From Aquabacterium sp. J223 (lineage in GTDB: Bacteria; Pseudomonadota; Gammaproteobacteria; Burkholderiales; Burkholderiaceae_C), in assembly GCF_024666615.1 (NCBI RefSeq), contig NZ_CP088297.1:3452501-3516500 (forward strand): DNA of 64,000 bases, written 5' to 3'. Below the pieces are notes generated by a model, which saw only the letters and a list, made by a program, of their open reading frames with translations, did not search any database and was not told the origin of the DNA. This document shows positions 18,240-27,296 of this stretch, piece by piece. Each line of letters opens with the position of its first letter. Positions within the stretch are counted from its first letter, which is position 1. The translations under genes and the position numbers were made by a program.

Positions 18240-20515
18240 TGGAACGGCGGCGCGTGCTCGGGACCCTGGCCGGCGTGGTCGGTGGCGCGATGGGTGGCTC
18301 GGTGGCGGGCCCGCCGGGCGCCATGGCGCAGGGCGCCGGCACCGCCGCCGCCGACACCTGGGCCCACGACCCGCCGCCCGACCGCTTCGACCCCCAGGCG
18401 CTGCTCGACCTGCGCTCGCTCAACGAGGCGGTGGCCGGCGAGAGCGGCTTCGTCACCGTCGACGGCCAGGGCGGCTTCCGCCGCGGCGACGGCCGGCCGC
18501 TTCGCTTCTGGGCGGTGAACTCGGGCGTCGGCTTCGGCTGGCAGCCCACGCCGCGCGGGCCGCAGACCGCGCCCGACCTGGCCCGCCATGCGCGCTTCCT
18601 CGCCAAGCGCGGGGTGAACATGGTGCGGCTGCACCGGCAGCTCTCGCCGCCGCCGCAGGCCGGGCAGCCGATGGACCGCATCAACGAGTCGGAGCGTGAC
18701 GGCATCTGGCGCGCGGTGGCCGCCTACCGGCGCGAGGGCATCTACGTGACGCTGTCGCCCTACTGGGCCGGGCCGATGCAGTTCGCGCCCGACACCCCGC
18801 TCGCCGGCGGGCCGCAGCCGGCCTGGGGGCTGCTGTTCTTCGACGAGGTGCTGCAGCGCGCCTACCGGTCCTGGCTGACGCAGCTGCTGCGGCCGAAGAA
18901 CCCGCACACCGGCATCGCGCTGCTCGACGACCCGGCGCTGGCCATCCTGCAGCTGCAGAACGAGGACAGCCTGCTGTTCTGGACGCTCGAGGGCCTGAAG
19001 GGCCCGCAGCGCGAGGCGCTGGAGCGTCGCTACGGCGCCTGGCTCGCCGGCCGCCACGGCAGCGTCGACAAGGCGCTGTCGGCCTGGGCGGGCGCCTGGT
19101 CGATCGGCAGCGGCACCGAGCCCGCCGACCGACCGGCCGAGGGCCGGCTGGCGCTGCTGCCGCTGTGGACGCTGGCGCAGCCGCCGCGCAGCGCCGCGAT
19201 AGGCCGCCGGCTGGCCGACCAGACCGAGTTCCTGGCCACCACGATGCGCGACTTCAACCAGCGCACGGTGGACTGGCTGCGCCGCGACCTGGGCGTCAAG
19301 GCGCTGGTCAACGCCGGCAACTGGCGCACGGCCGACGAGGCCCGGCTGGGCGACGCCGAACGCTGGAGCTACGGCCCCGGCGAGGTCGACGCGGCCAACG
19401 TCTACACCCATGGCCTGCACGAGGGCGAGCACGTCGGCTGGGCGGTGCTGGCCGGCGACCGCTACACCGACGGCAGCGTGCTGCGCGACCCGCGCCGGCT
19501 GCCGCTGGCGCTGCGCCAGGTGGCCGGGCGGCCGATGCTGGTCACCGAGGCCGGCTGGGTGATGCCCGGCGCGCACGGCGCGGAGGGGCCGTTCCTCGTC
19601 GCGGCCTTCCAGAGCCTGCTCGGCACCGCCGGCCACTACTGGTTCGCCACCGGCGAGGAAGGCCATGTGCCGCCGCGATCGGCCAACGGCTGGCTGGATT
19701 CGCAGTCGAAGTGGACCTTCGGCATGCCGGAGGTGATCGGCGGCTTCCCCGCCGCCGCCCTGCTCTACCGCCGCGGCGACCTGCAGCGCGCGCCGCCGAC
19801 CGTCGTGCAGCGGCGGCCGCTGTCCTCGCTGTGGCAGCGCGAGCCGGCGCAGCCGCCGGAGGACCCGGCCTACGACCCCAACCGCGACGCCCAGGCCGCG
19901 CAACGCCCCGACCAGGCCAGCGACGCCTTCCTGCTCGGCCCGGTGCTGGTGGCCTTCGGCGACGCGCCGGCGCCGCGCGCGGCGCCGGCGGCGGCGTCGG
20001 CCGACGGCCTGCTGCGGCCGGCCACCGGCGAACTGGCCTGGGACCGGCGCCAGGGCGTGCTGCGCCTCGATTCGCCGCGGGCGCAGGGCGTGGCGGCGCA
20101 CTTCGACGCCGCGCCGCGGCATGCCTTGCGCGACCTGCGCGTCGACTGCGGCAACCGCTTCGGCGCGCTGCTGGTGGTGTCGCTGGACGAGCAGCCGCTG
20201 GCGCGGTCGCGACGGGTGCTTGTGCAGTTCTGCACCGCCAGCCGGCCCACCGGCTGGGCGCAGGTGCCGGCGTCGTGGAAGCGGCCCGACGGCCGCAGCG
20301 TCGAGGGCTTCCGCATCACCTCGCACGGCCGCGCACCCTGGCAGATCGAGCGGGCCCGGCTGCAGCTGTGGCTGCGCAACCCGGCGCTGGCCCGCGCCAC
20401 CGCGCTGGACGCCAACTTCATGGCCGCCGGCCCGGTGGCGCTGCGCGCCGAGGACGGCGGCATCGCCTTTCACTTCCCGGCCAGCGGCACGCAGCACGTG
20501 CTGCTGCAGGCGTGA
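18239..20515 (+). CDS. exported glycoside-hydrolase-like (GH5/clan A type) protein (758 aa)
   Basis: The N-terminus ERRRVLGTLAG with a following hydrophobic stretch and AMAQ looks like a Tat-type signal. Residues about 60-460 look like a TIM-barrel glycosidase: KRGVNMVRLHRQ strand, Asn241-Glu242 (LQLQNEDS) in the acid/base position and Glu437 (VTEAGW) in the nucleophile position. The last 150 residues form a beta-sandwich-like region with carbohydrate-binding character. The start overlaps the permease stop by one base and the stop overlaps the next start by one base. Substrate unknown. A hydrolase embedded in an ABC/AttH operon is unusual. Confidence 0.7.
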   Translation: MERRRVLGTLAGVVGGAMGGSVAGPPGAMAQGAGTAAADTWAHDPPPDRFDPQALLDLRSLNEAVAGESGFVTVDGQGGFRRGDGRPLRFWAVNSGVGFGWQPTPRGPQTAPDLARHARFLAKRGVNMVRLHRQLSPPPQAGQPMDRINESERDGIWRAVAAYRREGIYVTLSPYWAGPMQFAPDTPLAGGPQPAWGLLFFDEVLQRAYRSWLTQLLRPKNPHTGIALLDDPALAILQLQNEDSLLFWTLEGLKGPQREALERRYGAWLAGRHGSVDKALSAWAGAWSIGSGTEPADRPAEGRLALLPLWTLAQPPRSAAIGRRLADQTEFLATTMRDFNQRTVDWLRRDLGVKALVNAGNWRTADEARLGDAERWSYGPGEVDAANVYTHGLHEGEHVGWAVLAGDRYTDGSVLRDPRRLPLALRQVAGRPMLVTEAGWVMPGAHGAEGPFLVAAFQSLLGTAGHYWFATGEEGHVPPRSANGWLDSQSKWTFGMPEVIGGFPAAALLYRRGDLQRAPPTVVQRRPLSSLWQREPAQPPEDPAYDPNRDAQAAQRPDQASDAFLLGPVLVAFGDAPAPRAAPAAASADGLLRPATGELAWDRRQGVLRLDSPRAQGVAAHFDAAPRHALRDLRVDCGNRFGALLVVSLDEQPLARSRRVLVQFCTASRPTGWAQVPASWKRPDGRSVEGFRITSHGRAPWQIERARLQLWLRNPALARATALDANFMAAGPVALRAEDGGIAFHFPASGTQHVLLQA

Positions 20516-21615
20516 TGGACCGGCGACACGGCCTGGCGGCCCTCGCGGCGCTGGGGCTGCCGACGGTCGCCGGCGCGGCCGATCCGCCGGCACTCGGCGT
20601 CGGGCCGCGCGCGCTGCGCTTTCCCGCCGACTTCGGGGCGCACCCCGACACCCGCACCGAGTGGTGGTACGTCACCGGCTGGCTGGTGCTTGAGGGTGAG
20701 GCACCTGCCGAGGTCGGGCCTGCCTTCGGCTTCCAGGTCACCTTCTTCCGCTCGCGCACCGACGTGCCGGCCGACACGCCCAGCCGCTTCGCCGCCCGGC
20801 AGCTGGTGTTCGCGCATGCGGCACTCACCGACCTGGCCGCCGGCCGGCTGCGCCACGACCAACGCCTGGCGCGCGCCGGCTTCGGGGTGGCCGAGGCGGC
20901 GACCGGCGACACCGCGCTGGTGCTGCGCGACTGGTCGCTGCGGCGCGACGGCCCGGTGGGCGACGGCGGTTACCGCAGCCGGGTCGTCAGCACGGCGCAG
21001 GGTTTCGCCTTCGACCTCGCCTTCTCGCCCACCCAGCCGCTGCTGCTGCAGGGCCTGGCCGGCCTGTCGCGCAAGGGCCCCGACCCGCGCGAGGCCAGCC
21101 ACTACTACAGCCGGCCGCAGCTGGCGGTGCGCGGCCGACTGCAGCGCGAGGCCCGCGCGCCGGCGGTGCCGGTGCGGGGCCGGGCCTGGCTGGACCACGA
21201 GTGGAGCGAGACCCTGCTCCACCCCGAGGCGGTGGGCTGGGACTGGATCGGCATGAACCTTCACGACGGCGCGGCGCTGACCGCCTTCCGCCTGCGCCGG
21301 CGCGACGGTTCCACCGTCTGGGCCGGCGGCAGCTTCCGGCCGGTCGGGGCGGCGGCGCCGCAGGTGTTCGACGGGGCCGATGCGGTGGGCTTCGAGCCGC
21401 TGCGCTGGTGGACCAGCCCGGCCACCGGGGCGCGCTACCCGGTGGGGTGGCGGGTGCGCACGCCGGCGGGAGCGTTCGTCGTGCGGGCGCTGCTCGGGGC
21501 GCAGGAGCTGGACAGCCGGGGCAGCACGGGGAGCGTGTACTGGGAGGGGATCAGCGAGCTGCTGACCGACGACGCGGGGGGTCGCGGCGGGTGGGGTTGG
21601 GGTATCTGGAGATGA
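20515..21615 (+). CDS. AttH/CrtC-like lipocalin-fold protein, C-terminus frameshifted (366 aa as read)
   Basis: Members of this family (AttH, hydroxyneurosporene synthase CrtC) have a duplicated lipocalin fold, often exported, and bind hydrophobic ligands. EWWYVTGWL, FGFQVTFFRSRTD, RAWLDHEWSETLL and VGWDWIGMNLHDG are clear family motifs. An N-terminal signal with RRHGLAALAALGL precedes them. As read the protein ends in WGWGIWR. Adding one G to the run at 21576-21581 gives the family-like ending VGLGYLEMTGYAG and a stop at 21644. It is the last gene of the ABC operon and its start overlaps the previous stop. Confidence 0.85.
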   Translation: MDRRHGLAALAALGLPTVAGAADPPALGVGPRALRFPADFGAHPDTRTEWWYVTGWLVLEGEAPAEVGPAFGFQVTFFRSRTDVPADTPSRFAARQLVFAHAALTDLAAGRLRHDQRLARAGFGVAEAATGDTALVLRDWSLRRDGPVGDGGYRSRVVSTAQGFAFDLAFSPTQPLLLQGLAGLSRKGPDPREASHYYSRPQLAVRGRLQREARAPAVPVRGRAWLDHEWSETLLHPEAVGWDWIGMNLHDGAALTAFRLRRRDGSTVWAGGSFRPVGAAAPQVFDGADAVGFEPLRWWTSPATGARYPVGWRVRTPAGAFVVRALLGAQELDSRGSTGSVYWEGISELLTDDAGGRGGWGWGIWR

Positions 21616-21646
21616 CCGGGTACGCGGGGGCGTTGCGGCTTTGACG

Positions 21647-21681
21647 CTTCGAGGCTTCGAGGCTTCGAGGCTTCGAGGCTT
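21647..21681. repeat. octanucleotide tandem repeat (CTTCGAGG x 4.4)
   Basis: Four perfect copies of CTTCGAGG plus three bases lie right after the restored stop of the AttH-like gene, in the convergent gap before the ABC importer genes. The repeat is non-coding in the frames used. It could vary in number by slippage. No function is evident. Confidence 0.8.
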
Positions 21682-21723
21682 GTTTGCAGGGCCGCCCGTG
21701 GGCCGCGCAGGCCCACCGGGCGG

Positions 21724-22731
21724 CTACTTCCCGCCACCCAGCCGCTTCGCGACGTCCACCCCGACGCCCTTGTTGACGAACCGGTAGTCGACCACCTTCG
21801 ACAGGTCCACCTCCCCCGGCTTGTACAGCCCGGCGCGGACCATCTTGTCGAAGAAGTCCTTCACCCGTTCCGGCTTCATCGCGCCGATGCCCGCCACCTG
21901 CGCCTCCCCCGAATCGACGATGCCGAGCGACTTCATCAGCGCGATGCTGCGGGCGATGGTGTCGTCGGTCATGTCCGGGTTGTCGCGCTTGATCAGCGCG
22001 TCGGCGGCGCGGCGGTCGCCGTAGAGGTAGTTGACCCAGCCGAGGATCGACGCCTCGACGAAGCGGCGCACCAGCTCCGGGTTCTTCTCCACCGTCTCGC
22101 GCCGCGCCTCGATGGTGGTGGAGTAGGTGCTGAAGCCATGGTCGGCCAGCAGGTGCACCTCGGGCTTGAAGCCGCCGGCGCGTTCCACCGCGATCGGCTC
22201 CTCGATGGCGTAGCCCTGCTGCACGCTGCGCCGGTTCGACAGGAAGGGCCCGAGCTGGTAGTTGTAGGGCTTGAGCTTCTCGTCCCTGAAGCCGTGGTCC
22301 GACTTCAGCCACTGCCACCAGCTGAACTGCGCGTCCTTGGCGATCCAGGCCACGTCGGCGTTCTTCAGGTCGGCGAAGGCCTTGAACTGCCCGGGATGCG
22401 CCAGCAGCGCCTGCGGGTCCTTCTGGAACATCGCCGCCACCACCACCACCGGCACGCCGTTCTTGGCGTTGTCGAAGCTGTGCAGCAGGTTGCCGGTCAT
22501 CAGGAAGTCGATGCGGCCGGCGGGCAGCAGCGGCCGGTTGTTGACCTGCGGCCCGCCCTGGCGGATCTCCACCGCCAGCCCGGCCTTGGCGTAGGTGCCG
22601 CCGGCCAGCGCCTGGTAGAAGCCGCCGTGCGCGGCCTGCGCCTTCCAGTTGGTGGCGAAGACCACCCTGTCGGCGGCGCGCGCCGGCAGGGTGGCGGCCA
22701 GGGACAACAGGAGCACGGCGAGCAGGCGCAT
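21724..22731 (-). CDS. ABC importer periplasmic binding protein, NMT1/SsuA-like (335 aa)
   Basis: A secreted solute-binding protein. The signal peptide MRLLAVLLLSLAATLPARA leads into a type II binding fold with FATNWKAQAAHGGFYQALA and GRIDFLMTGNLLHSF, the pattern of nitrate/sulfonate/thiamine-precursor receptors. ATG at 22731 starts the signal peptide exactly; an upstream extension lacks signal character. It follows the permease and ATPase on the same strand, making a complete importer. The ligand cannot be fixed: pyrimidine, sulfonate or similar small anions all fit. Confidence 0.85.
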   Translation of the reverse strand: MRLLAVLLLSLAATLPARAADRVVFATNWKAQAAHGGFYQALAGGTYAKAGLAVEIRQGGPQVNNRPLLPAGRIDFLMTGNLLHSFDNAKNGVPVVVVAAMFQKDPQALLAHPGQFKAFADLKNADVAWIAKDAQFSWWQWLKSDHGFRDEKLKPYNYQLGPFLSNRRSVQQGYAIEEPIAVERAGGFKPEVHLLADHGFSTYSTTIEARRETVEKNPELVRRFVEASILGWVNYLYGDRRAADALIKRDNPDMTDDTIARSIALMKSLGIVDSGEAQVAGIGAMKPERVKDFFDKMVRAGLYKPGEVDLSKVVDYRFVNKGVGVDVAKRLGGGK

Positions 22732-22798
22732 GGCGGTGACGTGGCGGGCAGCGGTGACGTGACGGATGTTAGGGCGGCCGCGCACCGCCCTGCCCGCC

Positions 22799-23590
22799 TC
22801 ACTCGCGTTCGCTGTCGTGCCAGCGCGCCAGCAGGGCGCGGCTCAGGGCGCCCAGGCCGAGGTGGATGAGCAGGCCGGTCGCCGACACCAGCACCAGCGC
22901 CGCGAACATCCTGGGGATCTCGGTGCGGAAGCCGGCTTCCAGGATGCGCGAGGCCAGGCCGGTCTCCTGGCCGGCGGCGCCGGCGGTGAACTCGGCCACC
23001 ACCGCGCCGATCAGCGCCAGCCCGCCGGCCACGCGCAGGCCGGCCATGAAGTACGGCAGCGCCGAGGGCAGCAGCAGGCGGGTCAGGCGCTGCCAGCGGC
23101 TGGCGCGGTAGAGGGTGAACAGGTCCTTCAGGCCGGCGTCGGCGCTGCGCAGCCCGACCACCGTGCCGGACAGGATGGGGAAGAAGGCGACGATCCAGGC
23201 GCACAGCAGCAGCGCCGCGGTGGTGGACTCGACGAAGATGAGGATGAGCGGCGCGATGGCCACGATGGGCGTGACCTGCAGCACCACCGCGAAGGGGTAC
23301 AGGCTGCGCTCCACCGTGCGCGACAGCGCGAACACCGCCGCCAGCGCGATGCCGCCCACCACCGCGAGCGCCAGCGCGCCCAGCGTGATCTTCAGCGTGA
23401 ACCACCAGGCCGGCAGCAGCGAGCCGAACTGCCCGGCCAGCGTGCGCGCCACCAGCCAGGGGCCGGGCACCAGGTAGGTCGGCACCGCGTACCAGCGCAG
23501 CAGCCCTTCCCAGGCCAGCAGCGCCAGCGCCACGGCCAGCGTGGGCGCCAGCCAGCGGGCGCGCCCGCCGCGGGTGTCGGGCTCAGCCAT
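22799..23590 (-). CDS. ABC importer permease, SsuC/TauC type (263 aa)
   Basis: An inner-membrane permease with about six helices. The coupling-loop motif is seen at LYRASRWQRLTRLLLPSALPYFMAGLRVAGGLALIG, in the usual place near residue 170-205 (EAA loop). The N-terminus MAEPDTRGG precedes the first helix. Its start lies inside the ATPase gene (8-base overlap), so translation is coupled. It lies 67 bases upstream of the binding protein gene. Ligand as for the binding protein: undetermined. Confidence 0.87.
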   Translation of the reverse strand: MAEPDTRGGRARWLAPTLAVALALLAWEGLLRWYAVPTYLVPGPWLVARTLAGQFGSLLPAWWFTLKITLGALALAVVGGIALAAVFALSRTVERSLYPFAVVLQVTPIVAIAPLILIFVESTTAALLLCAWIVAFFPILSGTVVGLRSADAGLKDLFTLYRASRWQRLTRLLLPSALPYFMAGLRVAGGLALIGAVVAEFTAGAAGQETGLASRILEAGFRTEIPRMFAALVLVSATGLLIHLGLGALSRALLARWHDSERE

Positions 23591-24365
23591 TCGGATGGAC
23601 GGCGCTGGCCGCCTCCAGCGCCTCGCCGGCCTCGGCGCACCAGCGGGCATAACGCTCGCTGCGGCGGAAGGCCGGGCCGCGCGGGTGCGGCTCGTCGATG
23701 TCGAGCGCCGCGACGATGCGGCCGGGCCGCGCCGCCATCACCAGCACCCGGCGGCTCAGGAACACCGCCTCGTACACGCTGTGGGTGACGAAGACCGCGG
23801 TGAACGCCGGCTCGGCGGCGCCGTCGGGCCGCCACAGCGACAGCAGGTCCTGGTTGAGGCGGAAGCGGGTGATCTCGTCCAGCGCGGCGAAGGGCTCGTC
23901 GAGCAGCAGCAGCGTCGGCCGGGTGACCAGCGCGCGGGCGATCGACACCCGCATCTTCATGCCGCCCGACAGCTCGCGCGGCAACGCCCGCGCGAAGTCG
24001 GCCAGGCCCACCGCGGCCAGCGCCGTGGGCACCGCGACGGCGATGCGCTCGCGGGGCCAGCGCTGGAGCTTCAGCGGCAGGGCGACGTTGTCGTGCACGC
24101 TGGCCCAGGGCATGAGCGTCGGCTCCTGGAAGACGACGCCGGTGTGGTCGTCGGCCCCGGCGGCCTCGGGCCGGTGCAGGCGGCCCGACGTCGGCCGGGC
24201 CAGCCCAGCGAGCAGCCGCAGCAGCGTGCTCTTGCCGCAGCCCGACGGCCCGAGCAGGCTCACGAACTCGCCGCGGGCAAGGGCGAGGTCCACGCCCTCC
24301 AGCGCCTGCAGGCCGTTGGCATGGCGCAGGCCGACGCCGTCCAGGCGGATCAAGGGCGCGGGCAT
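23583..24365 (-). CDS. ABC importer ATP-binding protein (260 aa)
   Basis: The ATPase of the importer. Walker A LGPSGCGKSTLLRLL, Q-loop VFQEPTLMPW, signature LSGGMKMRVSIARAL (methionines replace the usual QQ), Walker B LLLLDEPFAALD and VFVTHSVYEA are all present, as in SsuB/TauB proteins. ATG at 24365 is chosen; an in-frame GTG 15 bases upstream is possible. It overlaps the permease start by 8 bases and begins 62 bases after the diguanylate cyclase gene, so it probably has its own promoter. Confidence 0.9.
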   Translation of the reverse strand: MPAPLIRLDGVGLRHANGLQALEGVDLALARGEFVSLLGPSGCGKSTLLRLLAGLARPTSGRLHRPEAAGADDHTGVVFQEPTLMPWASVHDNVALPLKLQRWPRERIAVAVPTALAAVGLADFARALPRELSGGMKMRVSIARALVTRPTLLLLDEPFAALDEITRFRLNQDLLSLWRPDGAAEPAFTAVFVTHSVYEAVFLSRRVLVMAARPGRIVAALDIDEPHPRGPAFRRSERYARWCAEAGEALEAASAVHPNG

Positions 24366-24427
24366 CGGCGTGGGGGTCACGGCCGCGGACTGTACCGGCG
24401 GCGGTCCCGCCCAGCGCGGGGCGCCGT

Positions 24428-25738
24428 TCAGGCCGCGCTGCGCACCCCGTCCCGCCCGTCGGCCTTGACCGCGTACAGCGCGCGGTCGGCCTGGGCCAGC
24501 AATTGGGCCGCGGTCATCGGGCCGCGGGCGTAGACCGACACGCCGGCGCTGACGGTGGCGCGCAGCGCGCCGACGCCGTCCAGCTCGAAGGGCACGCGCA
24601 TGCTGCCGACCAGCTGGCCGGCGACGACGCCCGCCTCCTGCGCCGAGTGCAGGCCCTCGAGGATGACGACGAACTCGTCGCCGGCCAGCCGGGCCACCGT
24701 GTCGACCTGGCGCACGCCGGCCTGCAGCCGCTGCGCCAGTTGCCGCAACAGCTCGTCGCCCGCCGCATGGCCGAAGGTGTCGTTGACCTGCTTGAAGCGG
24801 TCGAGGTCGAGGAAGACCAGCGCCATCGGCCGCCCGCTGCGACGGGTGCGCTCCATGGCCTCGGCCAGCCGCTCCTCGAAGCGCATGCGGTTGGGCAGGC
24901 CGGTCAGGTGGTCGAAGCTCGCCAGCGCCGCCAGCTGCTGCTGCGCGATGCGCTGCGTGGTCTCGTCGGTGCTGAGCAGGAAGAAGCCGACGACCTCGTC
25001 GTCGCCGTGGCGGTCGGGCACCAGCGTCGTGCGGTGCCAGCGCGGCGACTCGCCGGGCAGTTCGTCCTCGTAGCTGACCCGCTCGCCGTCCAGCGCGCGC
25101 CGCGCCGGGCCGCCGTCGCGGAACAGCGGCCGCAGCGCCGGGTCGTCGATGCGCCGGCCGACCAGGGCCTGCGGTGCCTGGCCCAGCCAGTCGTGGAAGG
25201 TGGCGTTGCAGAAGCCGAGCTTCAGCGCCCGGTCGACATAGCCGATCAGCACCGGCAGGTTGTCGGCGATGGTGCGCAGCCGCTTGTCGCTGGCCTCGCG
25301 CTCGGCCTCGGCCTGCCTGAGCTCGGTGATGTCGGTGATCAGCACCATGACGCCGACCACCCGGCCGTCCTGGATGTCGGGCACGTCCTCGATGATGAGG
25401 TCGGCCGGCTCGCCGGCGTTGTTGCGGGTGTGCAGCTGGTAGCGCTGGCACTCGCCCGCGAGCGCACGCGCGATGCGCGCCGACGAGGCCGCATGGCGCT
25501 CGTCGCCGAGCACCTCGCGCAGCGTCAGGCCGTCGAGCGGGGCATCGCCGATGCCGTAGTGGCGGCGGAACGCCGCGTTGCCGAACAGCAGTCGCTGCTG
25601 GGGGTCGTAGTAGCCGACGAAGGACGGCAGCGAGTCGGCGATGCGCCGCAGCCGCTGCACATCCTCGTCGGTGGTGCTTTGCGCATCGGGGTGTGACGTC
25701 ACGGAACGAAGGCGCTGATCGCCGGCATGGAACTTCAC
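24428..25738 (-). CDS. diguanylate cyclase with two PAS domains (436 aa)
   Basis: A soluble sensor cyclase that makes c-di-GMP. Two PAS domains span about 25-145 and 155-265. The GGDEF domain (about 270-432) contains FDHLTGLPNR, FLDLDRFKQVNDTFGH and the active-site variant AGDEF at 352-356. Arg343-x-x-Asp346 lies exactly five residues upstream, so the inhibitory c-di-GMP site is kept. The start is a GTG only 15 bases after the fliA stop, so it is the last gene of the flhF-fleN-fliA operon. That ties c-di-GMP synthesis to flagellar gene expression. Confidence 0.92.
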   Translation of the reverse strand: MKFHAGDQRLRSVTSHPDAQSTTDEDVQRLRRIADSLPSFVGYYDPQQRLLFGNAAFRRHYGIGDAPLDGLTLREVLGDERHAASSARIARALAGECQRYQLHTRNNAGEPADLIIEDVPDIQDGRVVGVMVLITDITELRQAEAEREASDKRLRTIADNLPVLIGYVDRALKLGFCNATFHDWLGQAPQALVGRRIDDPALRPLFRDGGPARRALDGERVSYEDELPGESPRWHRTTLVPDRHGDDEVVGFFLLSTDETTQRIAQQQLAALASFDHLTGLPNRMRFEERLAEAMERTRRSGRPMALVFLDLDRFKQVNDTFGHAAGDELLRQLAQRLQAGVRQVDTVARLAGDEFVVILEGLHSAQEAGVVAGQLVGSMRVPFELDGVGALRATVSAGVSVYARGPMTAAQLLAQADRALYAVKADGRDGVRSAA

Positions 25739-25753
25739 CGGAGCACCCCCGCG

Positions 25754-26470
25754 TTACCAGGCCCGCAGCTTGACGCGCAGACGGGCGATGGACTGGCTGT
25801 GCAGCTGGCACACCCGGCTTTCGGTGACGCCGAGCACGGCGGCGATCTCCTTCAGGTTCATGTCGTGCTCGTAGTACATGCTCATCACGTACTGCTCGCG
25901 CTCGGGCAGGTTCTTGATCGCCTCGACCAGCGCCTCGCGCATGCGCCGGTCCTGCAGCAGGCCCAGCGGGTTGGCCTCCTCGGTGGGCGTCATGTGGCGG
26001 TCGAGGTAGTCGTCGTCCTCGCCGTCGCCGGTCATGTCCTCCAGGTAGACCAGCTGCGTGCCGCGCACCTTGCCCAGCAGCTCCTGGTACTCGGCGAGCG
26101 ACAGCTCCATCTCCTTGGCGATCTCGCTTTCCTGCGGCGCGCGGCCCAGGCGCTGCTCGAGCCGGTGCACCGCGGCCTCGATGCTGCGCTGCTGGCGGCG
26201 GCTGCCGCGGCTCATCCAGTCGCTGCCGCGCAGCTCGTCGAGCATGGCGCCGCGGATGCGCTGGGTGGCGAAGGTCTCGAACTGCACGCCCTGGGCGGCG
26301 TCGAAGCGGCCGAGCGCGTCGTTGAGGCCGATCATGCCGACCTGGATCAGGTCGTCGATCTCGACGTTGGCCGGCAGCTTGGCAATCATCTGATGCGCCA
26401 GCCGCCGCACCAGCGGGCTGTACTGCTTGAGCATCGCGTTGTTGTCCAGTCGGCCTTTGGCGGTGTACAT
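25754..26470 (-). CDS. fliA: flagellar sigma factor FliA, sigma-28 (238 aa)
   Basis: Sigma-28 directs late flagellar transcription (flagellin, motors, chemotaxis). Region 2 shows YSPLVRRLAHQMIAKLP, DDLIQVGMIGLNDALGRFD and FETFATQRIRGAMLDELR. Region 4 shows LPEREQYVMSMYYEHDMNLKEIAAVLGV and ESRVCQLHSQSIARLR. I chose ATG 26470 because it yields MYTAKGRLD, the usual FliA start, and 238 residues as against 239 in E. coli. An upstream ATG at 26503 overlaps the fleN stop (ATGA) and would add 11 residues. Targets of this factor are likely the TCAAGT-N13/14-GCCGATA boxes noted elsewhere in the window. Confidence 0.95.
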   Translation of the reverse strand: MYTAKGRLDNNAMLKQYSPLVRRLAHQMIAKLPANVEIDDLIQVGMIGLNDALGRFDAAQGVQFETFATQRIRGAMLDELRGSDWMSRGSRRQQRSIEAAVHRLEQRLGRAPQESEIAKEMELSLAEYQELLGKVRGTQLVYLEDMTGDGEDDDYLDRHMTPTEEANPLGLLQDRRMREALVEAIKNLPEREQYVMSMYYEHDMNLKEIAAVLGVTESRVCQLHSQSIARLRVKLRAW

Positions 26471-26499
26471 GACGGGGGAGGCTCCGGGCGGGTGCGGGG

Positions 26500-27296
26500 T
26501 CATTGGGGGCGGTGCGCGGCCGGGCCGGCGGCGAGGCGGGCGGCGGGCACGGGCATCGTGAAGGTGTCGTCGGACGGCGCCAGCTGGTCGCGGGCGATGC
26601 GCAGCAGCGCATCGGGCAGCGGCTCGTCGTCGGCCGCGGCGGGGTCGATGGCGGCCCAGTCGTGCAGCACGGCGCCGAGGAAGCGGTCGGCGCAGCTGGC
26701 CACGCGGTCGGCGATGGCGTCGCGGCGCGGCGAATGCTCGGCGGCCTCCAGCAGCAGGTCGAAGGTGGCCAGGCCGGTGCGCTGGTGCAGCAGCTTCATC
26801 GCGCCGTAGGCATGGGTGACGCTGGCCGGATGGTCGCTGGCCAGCAGCAGCGGGCGCACGGCCTGGCGGGTGAACAGTCGCGCCAGTTCGCCGGCGCTGG
26901 CGTGCACCAGCAGCACGTCCGCCTGCGGTGCGGCGGCCAGCGCCGCCTGCAGCAACCCGGCGCAGGAACCGCGGGCGTCGACATGGCGCAGCGGCAGGCC
27001 GCGGGCGGCGAGGTAGCCCACCTGCTCGTCGATCGGCTGCACGCAGGCGGCCAGGTCGAGTGCCGCGAGCTCGTGCGGCTCGGGCGCCGACTCGCCGGCG
27101 TCGAGCACCAGCACGCGGCGACCGAGCGCGACGAAGGCGCGCGCCAGGTCCTGCAGCAGCAGCGCGCCGAAGGCCACGTGGGGGTTGCTCGCCAGCGCGA
27201 TGCAGCGGGTGGCGGGCCGGCCAGCGAACAGCCGGCGCAGGCCGTCGGCCTGGTCGAAGGGGATGCCGCTGGAGCGGGGGAGAGGACGTCGCGCAT
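26500..27296 (-). CDS. fleN: FleN/FlhG-like MinD-family protein, frameshifted near its start, P-loop degenerate
   Basis: FleN/FlhG limits polar flagellum number together with FlhF. As read, the only in-frame start in this frame is a GTG at 27177 (225 aa). The conserved N-terminal motif DQADGLRRLFAGRP lies in the same frame upstream of it, without a start codon. Adding one base to the run of five G at 27276-27280 joins it to the ATG at 27296 (MRDVLSPRSSGIPFDQADG), giving 265 residues. The usual Walker A KGGVGKT is replaced by SNPHVAFGALL, so ATP binding is doubtful. It lies between flhF (29-base gap) and fliA. Confidence 0.78.
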
